In this document: piece after piece, positions 52,335 to 60,924 of the stretch
How positions within the stretch are numbered: the stretch's first letter is position 1
Layout: each line of letters begins with the position of its first letter
Assembly (NCBI GenBank): GCA_002255955.1
Contig: NKIM01000010.1
Coordinates: 83,590-147,589, forward strand
Direction of reading: 5' to 3'
From: Burkholderiales bacterium PBB2
GTDB lineage: Bacteria > Pseudomonadota > Gammaproteobacteria > Burkholderiales > Burkholderiaceae_C
DNA length: 64,000 bases
Translations under genes and position numbers: made by a program
Notes under the pieces: model-generated
Database searches by the model: none
What the model saw: only the letters and a program-made list of their open reading frames with translations
What the model was told of the DNA's origin: nothing

Positions 52335-54131
52335 TCACTCGTCCTCGTCGTCTCCCGCGTCGGAAACAGGGATGTCGCCGTCCTGGGCTGGCTCTTCGGC
52401 GACTGGCACTTGCTTCAGTAGTTCGTCGTGCATTGCCTTGACCATGCCGCTGAGCGCCTCGACGCCTGGACGAAAAGCCTCCTCTAGCAAGACGTGGCGC
52501 TTGATGCCGAACTCCAGGATGCTGCAGTCGTCAGGCGGCACCCAGTTGTCCGGAATCGACTCGGTCGCGACCATGGTTTGTCCCGAGTGAGCTCGCTTCA
52601 GGATTGTGTCGAGCATCCGCCCGAGGCTCACAGGGTCCTGACCTGACTGTTGCGGCGTGTCGACGATGAACGGGAACATGGGGCCGTCGCCGTACTCCGT
52701 GTGAGCCGACAGCAGCGCAAGGTGGTTTGCCAACACTGCGCGTGGCGCGTAGCTCCCGCTTGCGTTCGGCGAGCGCGTGCCAATCGTCACCTTCGACGCG
52801 ATTTCAACCTTGGCGATGTCGAGCATATCGGCGTAGGAAATCAGGTCTTCCTTGAACGATGCACGAATCCGCTTTTCTCGTTCCTTGTCGGCCAAATCCT
52901 TGAGCCTGCTGTCGTACTCTTGAAGTTCCTCGGTGGCACTGTCGAGCTCCGCCGCGAGGTCGCGGCGTGTGACGTCGTAGGCGTCCTTGAGTACGGACAG
53001 GCTCTTTGCGACCACTACGTCAGCCACGGGTCGTCCGTCGCGCTGCACCGTCAGAGACTCGTTCAACGAGCGTAGGCGCTGTGCAACAGCACTGAGCTTG
53101 GTCTGGAGGGCCACCTCATCGGCTTGCAGCTTGTCTCGTGCCGTTTGCAACCGAATGACCACTTCGTGGATGTCGTGCGCGTCGGTGGCAAGCGCCTGCC
53201 GTGCGTGGAATGTCGCCGTGTGGACGTGCGAGCAAGTGGGGCAGACCAGCGGCTCGTCGTCTGAATAGTCGGCGAGGAACGCTTGGTCCTCGACGAGTTC
53301 TCGTTCGCTGGCCAGGGCCATGTTCAACTCGGCCGTGAGCTGCTGCCGCTTTTGAGCAAGCTTGAATAGGTCCGCGCGCACCTCGTCTTGTTCGTCGCGC
53401 AACTTCTTCGTCAAGTCCGACACCTCGCGCAGCTCGTGCACGAATTGGCTTTCGTCGAGGGTGGTTGTCTCCGCTGGGAGCATCTCCACCACACGCTTGT
53501 AGGAGGTCTCCTGTAGCTTTAGGTGCACCTTGGCGGTCTTGAGCTGAACGGCCGACCGCTCTCGATGCACCTGGGCCTCAAGGTAGGCCGCGGTCTTCAA
53601 GCCTGTGAATGACGAGAAGAGCGGCGTTTGCCACTTCACGAACTGGCCCAGGTACGGGAAGGTCGCCCATTTCGGGCCCCATCCGCTGTCTTGGTCGATG
53701 TAGAACGGAAGCATGGCGTAGTCGGGCCCAGCCAAGCCGAACTCACCTTCCTCTTTGCGCTGAAGCATCAGCTTGAAGCCGAAGGTCTCAGAGAAGAACT
53801 CACTCCACTTCGAGCCGGACTCGGTCGCAAATACAAGGAGGCCCAGTTCGTCGAATGCGGCGCGCTTGCGGCCTTGCCGCAGAAAGGTGAACTTCCCCGA
53901 CGAGCCAACAGACAGCTCAAGGGCTGCGACCACGTTCGAGTCGAACTCGCCCGCGGCACGTCTTGCTGGGTCGCAGCCGAGCGCCCAGACCAGGTGCTTC
54001 AGGACACGCGACTTGCCTGTGCCATTACTTCCCGCCAGCAGGTTGCGTCGAGGATGAAACTTCAGCTGCCTCGCGCTCGCGTCTCTTTCGGACAGCAGCC
54101 AAAGCTCGTTGAATACCACGATGGGGCTCAT
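52335..54131 (-). CDS. LmuB-like SMC/Rad50-type ATPase
   Basis: A 598-residue ATPase with Walker A GSNGTGKS at 34-41, a long coiled coil about 180-400 broken by a zinc-hook motif CPTC (Cys297, Cys300), and a C-terminal Walker B FIVDTPQQ (Asp491). This is a small SMC/Rad50 architecture. Its partner upstream is a DUF4297-type nuclease, overlapping by ATGA, the gene pair of Lamassu phage defence in its two-gene form. It should sense DNA ends or replication structures and release the nuclease. ABC-three-component systems are the main alternative. Confidence 0.78.
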   Translation of the reverse strand: MSPIVVFNELWLLSERDASARQLKFHPRRNLLAGSNGTGKSRVLKHLVWALGCDPARRAAGEFDSNVVAALELSVGSSGKFTFLRQGRKRAAFDELGLLVFATESGSKWSEFFSETFGFKLMLQRKEEGEFGLAGPDYAMLPFYIDQDSGWGPKWATFPYLGQFVKWQTPLFSSFTGLKTAAYLEAQVHRERSAVQLKTAKVHLKLQETSYKRVVEMLPAETTTLDESQFVHELREVSDLTKKLRDEQDEVRADLFKLAQKRQQLTAELNMALASERELVEDQAFLADYSDDEPLVCPTCSHVHTATFHARQALATDAHDIHEVVIRLQTARDKLQADEVALQTKLSAVAQRLRSLNESLTVQRDGRPVADVVVAKSLSVLKDAYDVTRRDLAAELDSATEELQEYDSRLKDLADKEREKRIRASFKEDLISYADMLDIAKVEIASKVTIGTRSPNASGSYAPRAVLANHLALLSAHTEYGDGPMFPFIVDTPQQSGQDPVSLGRMLDTILKRAHSGQTMVATESIPDNWVPPDDCSILEFGIKRHVLLEEAFRPGVEALSGMVKAMHDELLKQVPVAEEPAQDGDIPVSDAGDDEDE

Positions 54132-55354
54132 GATGCTGCCTCAGGTTGCGAACCAGTCGCAGCAGTTGAAAGGTGTCGGAGTGGTTGTGCATCTTTGAGA
54201 GTCATCGCCATCAGGCAGTAGAGGAAGCCATCGGAGTACAGGTGTGAGTCCCGAACTTTCATCGCGCGAAGGTCCGCCAGCCACGCCGGCAGTCGAGCCT
54301 TGAGGTTTCCGTTGGCTTTGTATTGGTTGTTCTTGACGTATAGGTCGACCAGTGCTTGGGCAGTGAGCCAGACCACGCTAGCGCGATTGGTGACCTCCGC
54401 GCAAGCGGTGTTCACCGCAGCCTCCATCTCCTGGACCATCTCGTAGTCGGCCACCTCGGTGTCGTTGGCTGCAGCGAAGTACTGGGTCACCTCAGTTCTC
54501 GTAACCGCGCGCTCAAGCAAGCCCGCGAGGTCCTTGGCGTAGGCACGCTTGCCGGCTCGCTGCTGCACATACGACGCTACGAGACAGATGGCAATGAACG
54601 GGGCATTGACCTGCGGCTCAATTTTCTTGAGCTGACACAGCTCTACCAACTCGCCAATGGCAAACTTGTGGGCCTCCTCAGTGGGACAGTTGGTCACAGT
54701 CAAGCGGAAGCCATCAAGGGCAATCGCTTCGTTTTCAGGTACTTCGAGTTGCTTGCGAAAAGCCTCTTGGACCTTGGCGACTGATGCGGCTGGCAAGTCG
54801 CATAGCTCTACTGCGGTCACCGTTTCGTTTTGGTCATCGTCCCCGACTCCAACGTAGAACGGTGCGTTCGAAGCGAAAACGAGTTCCGGAGGTCGAGTGA
54901 GCGCAGAAAAGCGCTGGCGGTGGAAATACAGTTTTGCCAGCGGGGACTGTCCCAGCTTTCGCGAGCGAATGGCCATCCGTCGCTTTGGTGCGGTCGGAGC
55001 GCCTGTCTCGTCGAAGGTGGCCTGCACTAGTTTTGCCGCAGGTGCCGGCGGTGGTGCCAGCAGGCCATTCAAGGTCCAGTGGTGCGTCGACTCGTTTTTC
55101 TTGAGCTGGATGAACGTGACGCGCGTAGGCTGCTTGGACGAGTCGAGTACCGCGATGTCCTGCTGCCATTCAAGTACGACGGCGTAGTCCTCGCCGGTCG
55201 CATGTGCCTTCAGGGTCTCAAGCACGGCTTGCCAGACCTGAAAGCTGAACCCACGGACAGCATGCTGTCCTCCAGTCTCGTCTCCGCTCCTGTCTTTGAA
55301 CAAGGAGAGGACGTCGTGTAGGCTCGGTTCCCCGCCTGAGCTCGCGTTTTGCAT
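54128..55354 (-). CDS. LmuA-like DUF4297/Cap4-type nuclease effector
   Basis: A 408-residue protein whose N-terminus has the DUF4297 pattern: RGFSFQVWQAV (34-44), then Glu62, Asp66 and Q83-x-K85 (VTFIQLKKNES), a PD-(D/E)xK-type active site for double-strand DNA cutting. The C-terminal 200 residues are helical and probably bind the ATPase. As the first gene of the overlapping pair it fits LmuA of Lamassu. No third gene (LmuC) is present. Activity should be held silent until infection. Confidence 0.75.
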   Translation of the reverse strand: MQNASSGGEPSLHDVLSLFKDRSGDETGGQHAVRGFSFQVWQAVLETLKAHATGEDYAVVLEWQQDIAVLDSSKQPTRVTFIQLKKNESTHHWTLNGLLAPPPAPAAKLVQATFDETGAPTAPKRRMAIRSRKLGQSPLAKLYFHRQRFSALTRPPELVFASNAPFYVGVGDDDQNETVTAVELCDLPAASVAKVQEAFRKQLEVPENEAIALDGFRLTVTNCPTEEAHKFAIGELVELCQLKKIEPQVNAPFIAICLVASYVQQRAGKRAYAKDLAGLLERAVTRTEVTQYFAAANDTEVADYEMVQEMEAAVNTACAEVTNRASVVWLTAQALVDLYVKNNQYKANGNLKARLPAWLADLRAMKVRDSHLYSDGFLYCLMAMTLKDAQPLRHLSTAATGSQPEAAS

Positions 55355-55799
55355 GCGAGAAGCTTACAACAGTTGGTAACGCAGTCGGTAGGTGGTGCGG
55401 TGTAGCTACCTGCACACGTATACGCGGTTACGGGCTTCAGACCTGTCGCGCTTGCGGAGCAGTGCGCCGACAGCTATGCAGCGGGGCCTGTCGCCTGCAT
55501 GAGGTCGTGCCGATCGTCAGGTTTTGGGCTGCTCGTTTCGAACCTGGACTGACTCCTGTGGGTCGATTGTGTGAGTTCATCGAGCCCGTCCGAACACCCG
55601 CTTCGGGCACATTGCTGACCCCCGCCTGTCTACCGCGAGCGGCAGCAACCAGCCTAGAACGGACAACGATTTTCGAGACGGGACATTTGCCGAAAGCTGG
55701 TGCGCTCGTATAGCTTCCCCCAAAGGTAGGCCCACCCAGGCGGGATAGAAGTTCGGTCCGCAGTCGACGAAAGTTGCATCCACGCCATTGGAGACCGCC
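55355..55799. other. Region upstream of the Lamassu-like pair; remnants only
   Basis: Contains the promoter of the nuclease gene and the right inverted repeat. A - strand frame (55577-55801) reads like the tail of a degraded gene (VDCGPNFYPAWVGLPLGEAI) and runs into the repeat. I cannot identify it. Confidence 0.45.
55571..55610 (-). repeat. Right copy of the 40-bp inverted repeat
   Basis: The reverse complement matches 52173-52212 at 36 of 40 positions. With the left copy it brackets the nuclease-ATPase pair (about 3.4 kb). In both copies a remnant frame ends inside the repeat with a similar peptide (CPKRVF-x-RAR). Confidence 0.7.
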
Positions 55800-56009
55800 A
55801 TGCAACGCTTTCAAACAAACGTCCCTCCCGCACGCCTGTCCATGGGTCAGATCGCCGGTCGGGTGCTGGCAAAACTCTGCCGGCCTGGCCAGCACGCCAG
55901 CAACGTTCAATCCATAGCAGGTCTGGAGGTCGTGGAGTCCACCTGGGAAGAGTGGGAGGCGACCTGCGCCGCCTCACACGAGGTGACCATGCATCCTGCC
56001 CAGGCTTAG
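55800..56009 (+). CDS. Small hypothetical protein (69 residues)
   Basis: An ATG at 55800 preceded by GGAGA with 5-nt spacing opens a 69-residue frame (MQRFQTNVPPARLSMGQIAGRVL...) with an acidic helix (VESTWEEWEATC). There is no recognised family, signal peptide or membrane segment. The ribosome site argues for a real gene; the short length and gene-poor surroundings argue against it. Confidence 0.35.
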   Translation: MQRFQTNVPPARLSMGQIAGRVLAKLCRPGQHASNVQSIAGLEVVESTWEEWEATCAASHEVTMHPAQA

Positions 56010-56127
56010 GCCCAAAAGCCAGCGCGCTCAGCTGCTCGCACGCGAACGCGCGGCCAGAAGCGGCCATATCCATCCCTTTGGGTACTGGGCGCGCGCGTCA
56101 AAACAAGCGCTCGCCCTGGACTCGGCC

Positions 56128-56934
56128 TCAGGGCTTTGTTGCCCCGACCGGCAGCCACTCGATACCCGTACGTCGCACCAAGTCAGAATAGCTGATCGGC
56201 CTCGATGCGACTTCATCATCCTTGTTCCGTTGCCAGTGAGCCCAGGCCTGGCGTGTCTCGCTGTCGTACACCAGCTTGAACACATGGCTGGGAACGCTCA
56301 CTCCGTTGACGCCGATCCGTGGGCTGCTTGAATCGAACACCGGGCCGGTAATCACATAGACATCGCCCTTGGCACGCTGCACATACTTGCGCGTGTCCTG
56401 CTCAATCTTGGACCAGGGCCCCGAGTTGTGTCGTATCGACTGAGGCACCATGTTGGCCAGCGAGAAGGACTGGGCAAGCGCTTCTTCTGTGAACATGTCA
56501 CCGGAAGGCGCCATGTGGCCGCGGGAAAAGCCGGATCGCTTGTAGTCGTCGAGTTCGGCCCGCTCCGCACGTGGTAATCGAGCATCCGCAAAGAATCGGT
56601 CAGACCTCTGCCGTTTGATGCCGCTCATAGCGTGCTTGTTCAGCCGGTGGGCAACATAGACCGGTGTTTTCCTATCGCCGCTGTGCAGCACTGCGAAGCC
56701 GTCATAGCAAAGCTCACGAAGACGAGGCCCGCGAGGAACGGCAGGTGGTTGCCGCTGCACAAAGAACTGTGGGCAGCGCGCAAACGAAGTCGGCAACTGG
56801 GAGACCTCCAGTGCGAGCGAGCGTGCGCTCGCGGGCACATGCCACGCAGCAAGGCAGACAACTGCCAGAGACAAGAAGGTTTGAGAAACAAGAAAGCGCA
56901 CGCGGAGACGAAGGGGCTGTTGCAATGACCGCAC
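56128..56934 (-). CDS. Secreted DNA/RNA non-specific endonuclease (NucA/EndA-like)
   Basis: A 268-residue protein with a signal peptide (RFLVSQTFLSLAVVCLAAWHVPASA) and the beta-beta-alpha-metal nuclease core: SRGHMAPSGD with the catalytic His140 (RGH instead of the common DRGH) and the metal helix SLANMVPQ. Then come WSKIEQDTRKYV and VYVITGPVF. It would degrade DNA and RNA in the periplasm or outside the cell. The start is uncertain (GTG at 56934 or a later GTG at residue 12). It lies on the same strand as the H-NS gene 57 bases upstream. Confidence 0.85.
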   Translation of the reverse strand: MRSLQQPLRLRVRFLVSQTFLSLAVVCLAAWHVPASARSLALEVSQLPTSFARCPQFFVQRQPPAVPRGPRLRELCYDGFAVLHSGDRKTPVYVAHRLNKHAMSGIKRQRSDRFFADARLPRAERAELDDYKRSGFSRGHMAPSGDMFTEEALAQSFSLANMVPQSIRHNSGPWSKIEQDTRKYVQRAKGDVYVITGPVFDSSSPRIGVNGVSVPSHVFKLVYDSETRQAWAHWQRNKDDEVASRPISYSDLVRRTGIEWLPVGATKP

Positions 56935-56991
56935 ATTGGACCATTGCCCAGCGAATCTATCCCATGTGCGTTGTGTACTTAGCCTCGTCCC

Positions 56992-57351
56992 TCAAGAGCG
57001 CGCAACCTTGAACTCGTCCCGCTTGCGCCCTTGGGCTTCGTAGTCGGCCAGCCACCTTGCCGCTCGCCCGCGGCCGCTCCATGTGTTCTCTGGGTTCGCC
57101 GGATCGCGGTAGAGAACCTTCGGCGCTGCGTTCTGAGCAGCGCGCTTGCCAGGGCTTGCCGGATCTGCATAGGGTTGCAAAGCTTCCATTGCTTCGGCGA
57201 CCGAGAACCCGGCCGCTTGAACCTTCTTGGCAAACCCATCGGCCAAGACCTTCAGCTCCTCGCCACGCTTATCCTGAATCTCACGGTCCAGCTTGGCCCG
57301 CAGAGCAACCATCTCTGCGTAAGAGAGACTTCCAACATCCACTTCAGTCAT
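56992..57351 (-). CDS. H-NS family nucleoid-associated protein
   Basis: A 119-residue protein with an N-terminal dimerisation helix (YAEMVALRAKLDREIQDKRGEEL) and the short C-terminal H-NS DNA-binding motif YRDPANPENTWSGRGRAARWL. Its size and tail are those of the betaproteobacterial Bph3/HvrA-like branch. Such proteins silence AT-rich foreign DNA; an extra copy on an island often tempers expression of the cargo. ATG at 57351. Confidence 0.9.
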   Translation of the reverse strand: MTEVDVGSLSYAEMVALRAKLDREIQDKRGEELKVLADGFAKKVQAAGFSVAEAMEALQPYADPASPGKRAAQNAAPKVLYRDPANPENTWSGRGRAARWLADYEAQGRKRDEFKVARS

Positions 57352-57923
57352 GAGTATCTCAATGGCACCGCCAGGCAGCGGCGAGCAATAGTACGCTGGG
57401 GCGCGACGCCTTCAAGGAGCGATCGCCGGCTGTTGGCCATCTCCGAAAGCTCAGATGTCAAAGCTGAGCGGCAGGAACGTGCCCAAAGCCGAAATACGAC
57501 GACAGGGTTGGCGATCGGCAGCGCAGCAACAACGGCAGATCAACCCTGTGCAGACTTGCCGCGGCATGGTCGCGGAGTGGGATGCCAGTCAGCAGTCATT
57601 CGCGAGTGCCGGCGATCGACCCATTGCAGAAGTAGGTTGCGAGGAAATGGCCGCCTGGAAGCTGGCATTGCACGCAGTGTCAGTCTGTCAAGTTCACCGC
57701 GTCAGTCGCAAAACGGCTGAGGACAGTATTCCCGTTGGCGCACCATCTTCACGCCGGCCGGCCGGGCGACGACGAGGGTCGCGATCAGCGGGCGGTCATC
57801 GGATGCCAGCAACTTCAGGATAGTCATTGGGATTCAACTGCATCTGATTCCGACTCATCAAGTTTTGTGATGTAACGAAACGCTGTCTGTCTTACCGTCG
57901 GCTCCAAAACAAGGGAGGCCCCA
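57352..57923. other. 572-base region between H-NS and the lipoprotein gene; no gene seen
   Basis: Open frames give Arg/Ser-rich translations without similarity. Short stretches such as CAGTCATTCGCGAGTGCCGG (57593-57612) resemble decayed intergenic repeats of Burkholderiales. It carries the divergent promoters; GGGAGG before 57924 is the next ribosome site. Confidence 0.45.
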
Positions 57924-59480
57924 ATGGGCATGCGAGCTAGGCAGCCGGGACGATGGCGTTCGACGGGACCGCCGGTCCCCCCCCGGCTGATGCTGGTCAT
58001 CACACTAGGCTTGACCAGTTGTTCCATCCTGGACCCCGTGCCGCCGCCGGCGCAGGTGACAGTATTTGGGGGCAGCAAGGGAGCCAAGGCCGCCGCGAGG
58101 CTTGCGTCAGCGCCTGAGCCGGCTGCCGACGTCAGGTCCTGCGAAGTGAGCCGGCCCGGCCCGCACTGCTTCGCCGGCCAGCTCGGCAGCGTTATGGACG
58201 AGGCCGACGAGCGGCGCGTGGAGCTGCTGGCTAGGGCACGCGAGGTGTCCAACGGCAATGCCCAGTTCAACGCCATCCAGTTCCCCCTGGGCGCCGCCGC
58301 GGTGTACGAGAAGCTGCGGGGCGCCACCAACCGATCGCTGCTGCTGCCGGCGGCGGGGGCCGCGGGCATCTACGGCTTCGTGAACTCGGGCGTGGTGGAC
58401 CGCGAACGGCACTATCTGCGCGAGGCTTTCGAGCTGCACTGCACGCTGGTCAAGAACGGCCCGCTGCTCTACCTGGATGCCGAGATCAACGGGCACGATC
58501 CGGCTACCCTCCTGCCCGCGGCGTCGTCCGAGAAGACCACGACGCGGACGATCGTCAAGACCGATGACGTCTACGTGGCGGGCTCCGGCAAGGAGGGGAG
58601 GCGCAAGTCCGGGGCGACGGCCCTGACCGCCAATGCCACGCACACGGAGACGACGCAGACCCACGTCGTCCATGCCGTGTCGTCCTCGGTGCAGGCAGGG
58701 CCGCCCAGCCTGCTCCAGGTCACCGAGAAGCTCGCGCAAGCCATCCGGGAGTTCGACGAGGGGCGCATCAGCACGTCTGCCAAGCTCAAGGGCCGCGGGG
58801 GCAGCTCGGCGCCTTCGGACATGCGCGAACGCCGCGTCGCCCAGGCGGGTGGAAAAGGCGGCGCCACAGCCGGCAACGACAAGACGCAGGACGTCAAGGA
58901 CCTGTGGCTGCGGCAGGTGGAAAGCGCCACGGTCGTGCAGCAACGGCTCGTCAGCCTGCGGACGCAGATCAACTCGTCCGGCCCGGCGCTGCGGGATGAA
59001 GTGCGGGACATCAGCCAAGAGGCGCAAACCCTGCTCAGCGAACGCGTGCCCCTGCCCAGCAGTCCCAAGGACACCCTGGACAAATTGCGCGACGGCTCCA
59101 CGCCCGGGCTGAAGGCCCAGGCCGGCGATGTCGGTGCCACCGCGCTAGACCCTGTGCTGCACTCCAATCTGCTGGCAGGACTCAGCAAGGAGGCCGCAGA
59201 GGAGGCGACGAAGTTCGCCAGCAAGCAGGGCTGGGCACTGCTGGCGGCTTACCGCACGGCACAGGCCTGGTGGGCCTCGCACGACAGCCGCGTGCAGACG
59301 ACGGCGCTCGTGATCGAACGACTCAAGTGCCGCGACCGGCTGCCGCCGGTGCCGCTGCGCGCGCCGCCCCCACCGCCGCCACCCCCGGCATCGGGGGCGC
59401 CGACGCCCGCGCCGGCGCCCAAGCCGGCCACTGACAACACCGGCGCGGGCACCGCCCCGCTGCCCGGAGCGAGTTCATGA
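57924..59480 (+). CDS. Predicted lipoprotein of a protease/cell-wall hydrolase locus
   Basis: A 518-residue protein with a signal peptide and lipobox L-T-S-C (Cys33), so anchored to a membrane by lipid. The body is alpha-helical with Thr/Ser-rich segments (about 215-260) and ends in a proline-rich tail (polyproline about 480-490). I do not recognise a family. The ATG has GGGAGG upstream. Its stop overlaps the start of the protease-hydrolase gene, so the two are coupled and probably work in the same envelope complex. Confidence 0.72.
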   Translation: MGMRARQPGRWRSTGPPVPPRLMLVITLGLTSCSILDPVPPPAQVTVFGGSKGAKAAARLASAPEPAADVRSCEVSRPGPHCFAGQLGSVMDEADERRVELLARAREVSNGNAQFNAIQFPLGAAAVYEKLRGATNRSLLLPAAGAAGIYGFVNSGVVDRERHYLREAFELHCTLVKNGPLLYLDAEINGHDPATLLPAASSEKTTTRTIVKTDDVYVAGSGKEGRRKSGATALTANATHTETTQTHVVHAVSSSVQAGPPSLLQVTEKLAQAIREFDEGRISTSAKLKGRGGSSAPSDMRERRVAQAGGKGGATAGNDKTQDVKDLWLRQVESATVVQQRLVSLRTQINSSGPALRDEVRDISQEAQTLLSERVPLPSSPKDTLDKLRDGSTPGLKAQAGDVGATALDPVLHSNLLAGLSKEAAEEATKFASKQGWALLAAYRTAQAWWASHDSRVQTTALVIERLKCRDRLPPVPLRAPPPPPPPPASGAPTPAPAPKPATDNTGAGTAPLPGASS

Positions 59481-60910
59481 AATCGCCCATGTCGCGGCCC
59501 GAGGCGCCCTGGGCAGTGTTTGCCCGGGCCAGCCGCACGCTGGCGCGTCGCTCCAGTGGGCAGGCCGCATCGGCTGCGCCCGACTGGCTGGACCCTCGGG
59601 TCGTGCAGAGCCTGTCGCTGGCGCTGCCCGGCAAGGCGCTCGAAAGCCCGGCACTGAGCGTTGCGCTGGCCGACGGAATTCCGCTTTCCGCGCTGCCTCG
59701 GCACCTGGGCGGCCTGCGCCTGGCCGCCACGCGCGCGCCAAGGGCGCTGGCTCAGCGAGCACCCGAGATGTTTGCGCTGAGCAATCCCGGTGTGCGCGGC
59801 ACGGCAACGGGCTTGGTCACGGACGCCCTGTCGCCGCGCCAGTTCGTGCTGACCTGCGGGCATGTGGCCGCCGGGCTGCCGGGGGCGGCCGTCAATGACC
59901 GCGTGGACGTGCTGTTCAGCGGGCAGACGAGCCGCGGACTGCTGGTGGACTGGCAGCCCTCCATCGGCCTGGATGTGCTGCGCACCGGCCTGGATGCCGC
60001 ACTGGTGGAGGTCACGGCGAACGATGCGCTGGCCCTGCGCCGCCTTGACGACTGGATGCCCAGCGGCGTCAATGCCAGTCCGACCGTGGACCTGCCCGTC
60101 ACGCTGCGCCGCGCTGCGCCGTCGTCGCCGCTGACGGGGCAGCTGAAGGTGTTCTGGTCGGGCTTCGTGGACGTGCCGGGCTATACGCCGGGCGTGGCGG
60201 ACTACTTCCTGGAGGGCGGCATCGGCTACCTGGCCAGCCAGCCCACGCAAGGCGGCGACAGCGGCGGCGCCGTCTGGGACTCGCAGGAGCGGCTGATGGG
60301 CATGCACGTCGGCGGCCTGATCGGCGCGCAGGGGGGCGATGCCAATGCGGTCTATGCGCCGATCCAGCCGGTGCTGGACTGGTACTCCGTGCGGCTGCAG
60401 ACGCGCCGCGGCATGGGCCAGCCGACGCCGGCGCCGGCGTCCGCACCCGCGGCACCCTCGGTCCTGCAGACGCCCGCGCCCGCGGCGGGCGGCAAGGCCT
60501 TTCCCGCGTCGGAACTGGAAGCGGTGGCCTGCACGCTTTGGGGCGAGGCGCGCAACCAGGGCGAAGCCGGCATGCGCGCCGTGGCTGCGGTAATCGAGAA
60601 CCGCCGCAAGGCCGGATACCGGCGCAAGAACACGGCGACCGAGGTCTGCCTGGACCCCTGGCAGTTCAGCTGCTGGAACAGCGCGGACGTGAACCTGGGC
60701 CGCATGCGCGCCGTCGCCGGCGCGCCCGACGCCCAGTATCGCGACGCGCTTCGCATTGCCGACGAGGTGGTGCGGCGCGTGCTGCCCGACACCGTCAACC
60801 GTGCCCGCCACTACTTCGCCGCGACGCTGCCCAAGCCGCCCTACTGGGCCAAGGGCAGGTCGCCCTGCACGGTCGTCGGCGACCACCTGTTCTTCAACGA
60901 CATCGACTGA
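59477..60910 (+). CDS. Trypsin-like protease fused to SleB-type cell-wall hydrolase
   Basis: A 477-residue two-domain protein. Residues about 100-305: chymotrypsin-fold protease with TCGHVA (His129), LDAALVEV (Asp173) and QGGDSGGAVWD (Ser262). A Pro/Ala linker (315-340) leads to a SleB/hydrolase_2 domain (345-477): LWGEARNQGE with Glu357, VAAVIENRR, WQFSCWN and HYFAA, which cleaves glycan strands of peptidoglycan as a lytic transglycosylase. No Sec signal peptide is evident, which is puzzling for a wall enzyme. It starts inside the lipoprotein stop (ATGA) and is followed after 14 bases by the large membrane protein. I know of no named system with this fusion. Confidence 0.85.
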   Translation: MKSPMSRPEAPWAVFARASRTLARRSSGQAASAAPDWLDPRVVQSLSLALPGKALESPALSVALADGIPLSALPRHLGGLRLAATRAPRALAQRAPEMFALSNPGVRGTATGLVTDALSPRQFVLTCGHVAAGLPGAAVNDRVDVLFSGQTSRGLLVDWQPSIGLDVLRTGLDAALVEVTANDALALRRLDDWMPSGVNASPTVDLPVTLRRAAPSSPLTGQLKVFWSGFVDVPGYTPGVADYFLEGGIGYLASQPTQGGDSGGAVWDSQERLMGMHVGGLIGAQGGDANAVYAPIQPVLDWYSVRLQTRRGMGQPTPAPASAPAAPSVLQTPAPAAGGKAFPASELEAVACTLWGEARNQGEAGMRAVAAVIENRRKAGYRRKNTATEVCLDPWQFSCWNSADVNLGRMRAVAGAPDAQYRDALRIADEVVRRVLPDTVNRARHYFAATLPKPPYWAKGRSPCTVVGDHLFFNDID

Positions 60911-60924
60911 CCCGGACAAACGGC

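Noticed and set aside
57455..57823. A 122-codon + strand frame between H-NS and the lipoprotein gene
   Set aside because: No ribosome site, Arg/Ser/Gln-rich composition and no recognisable fold.
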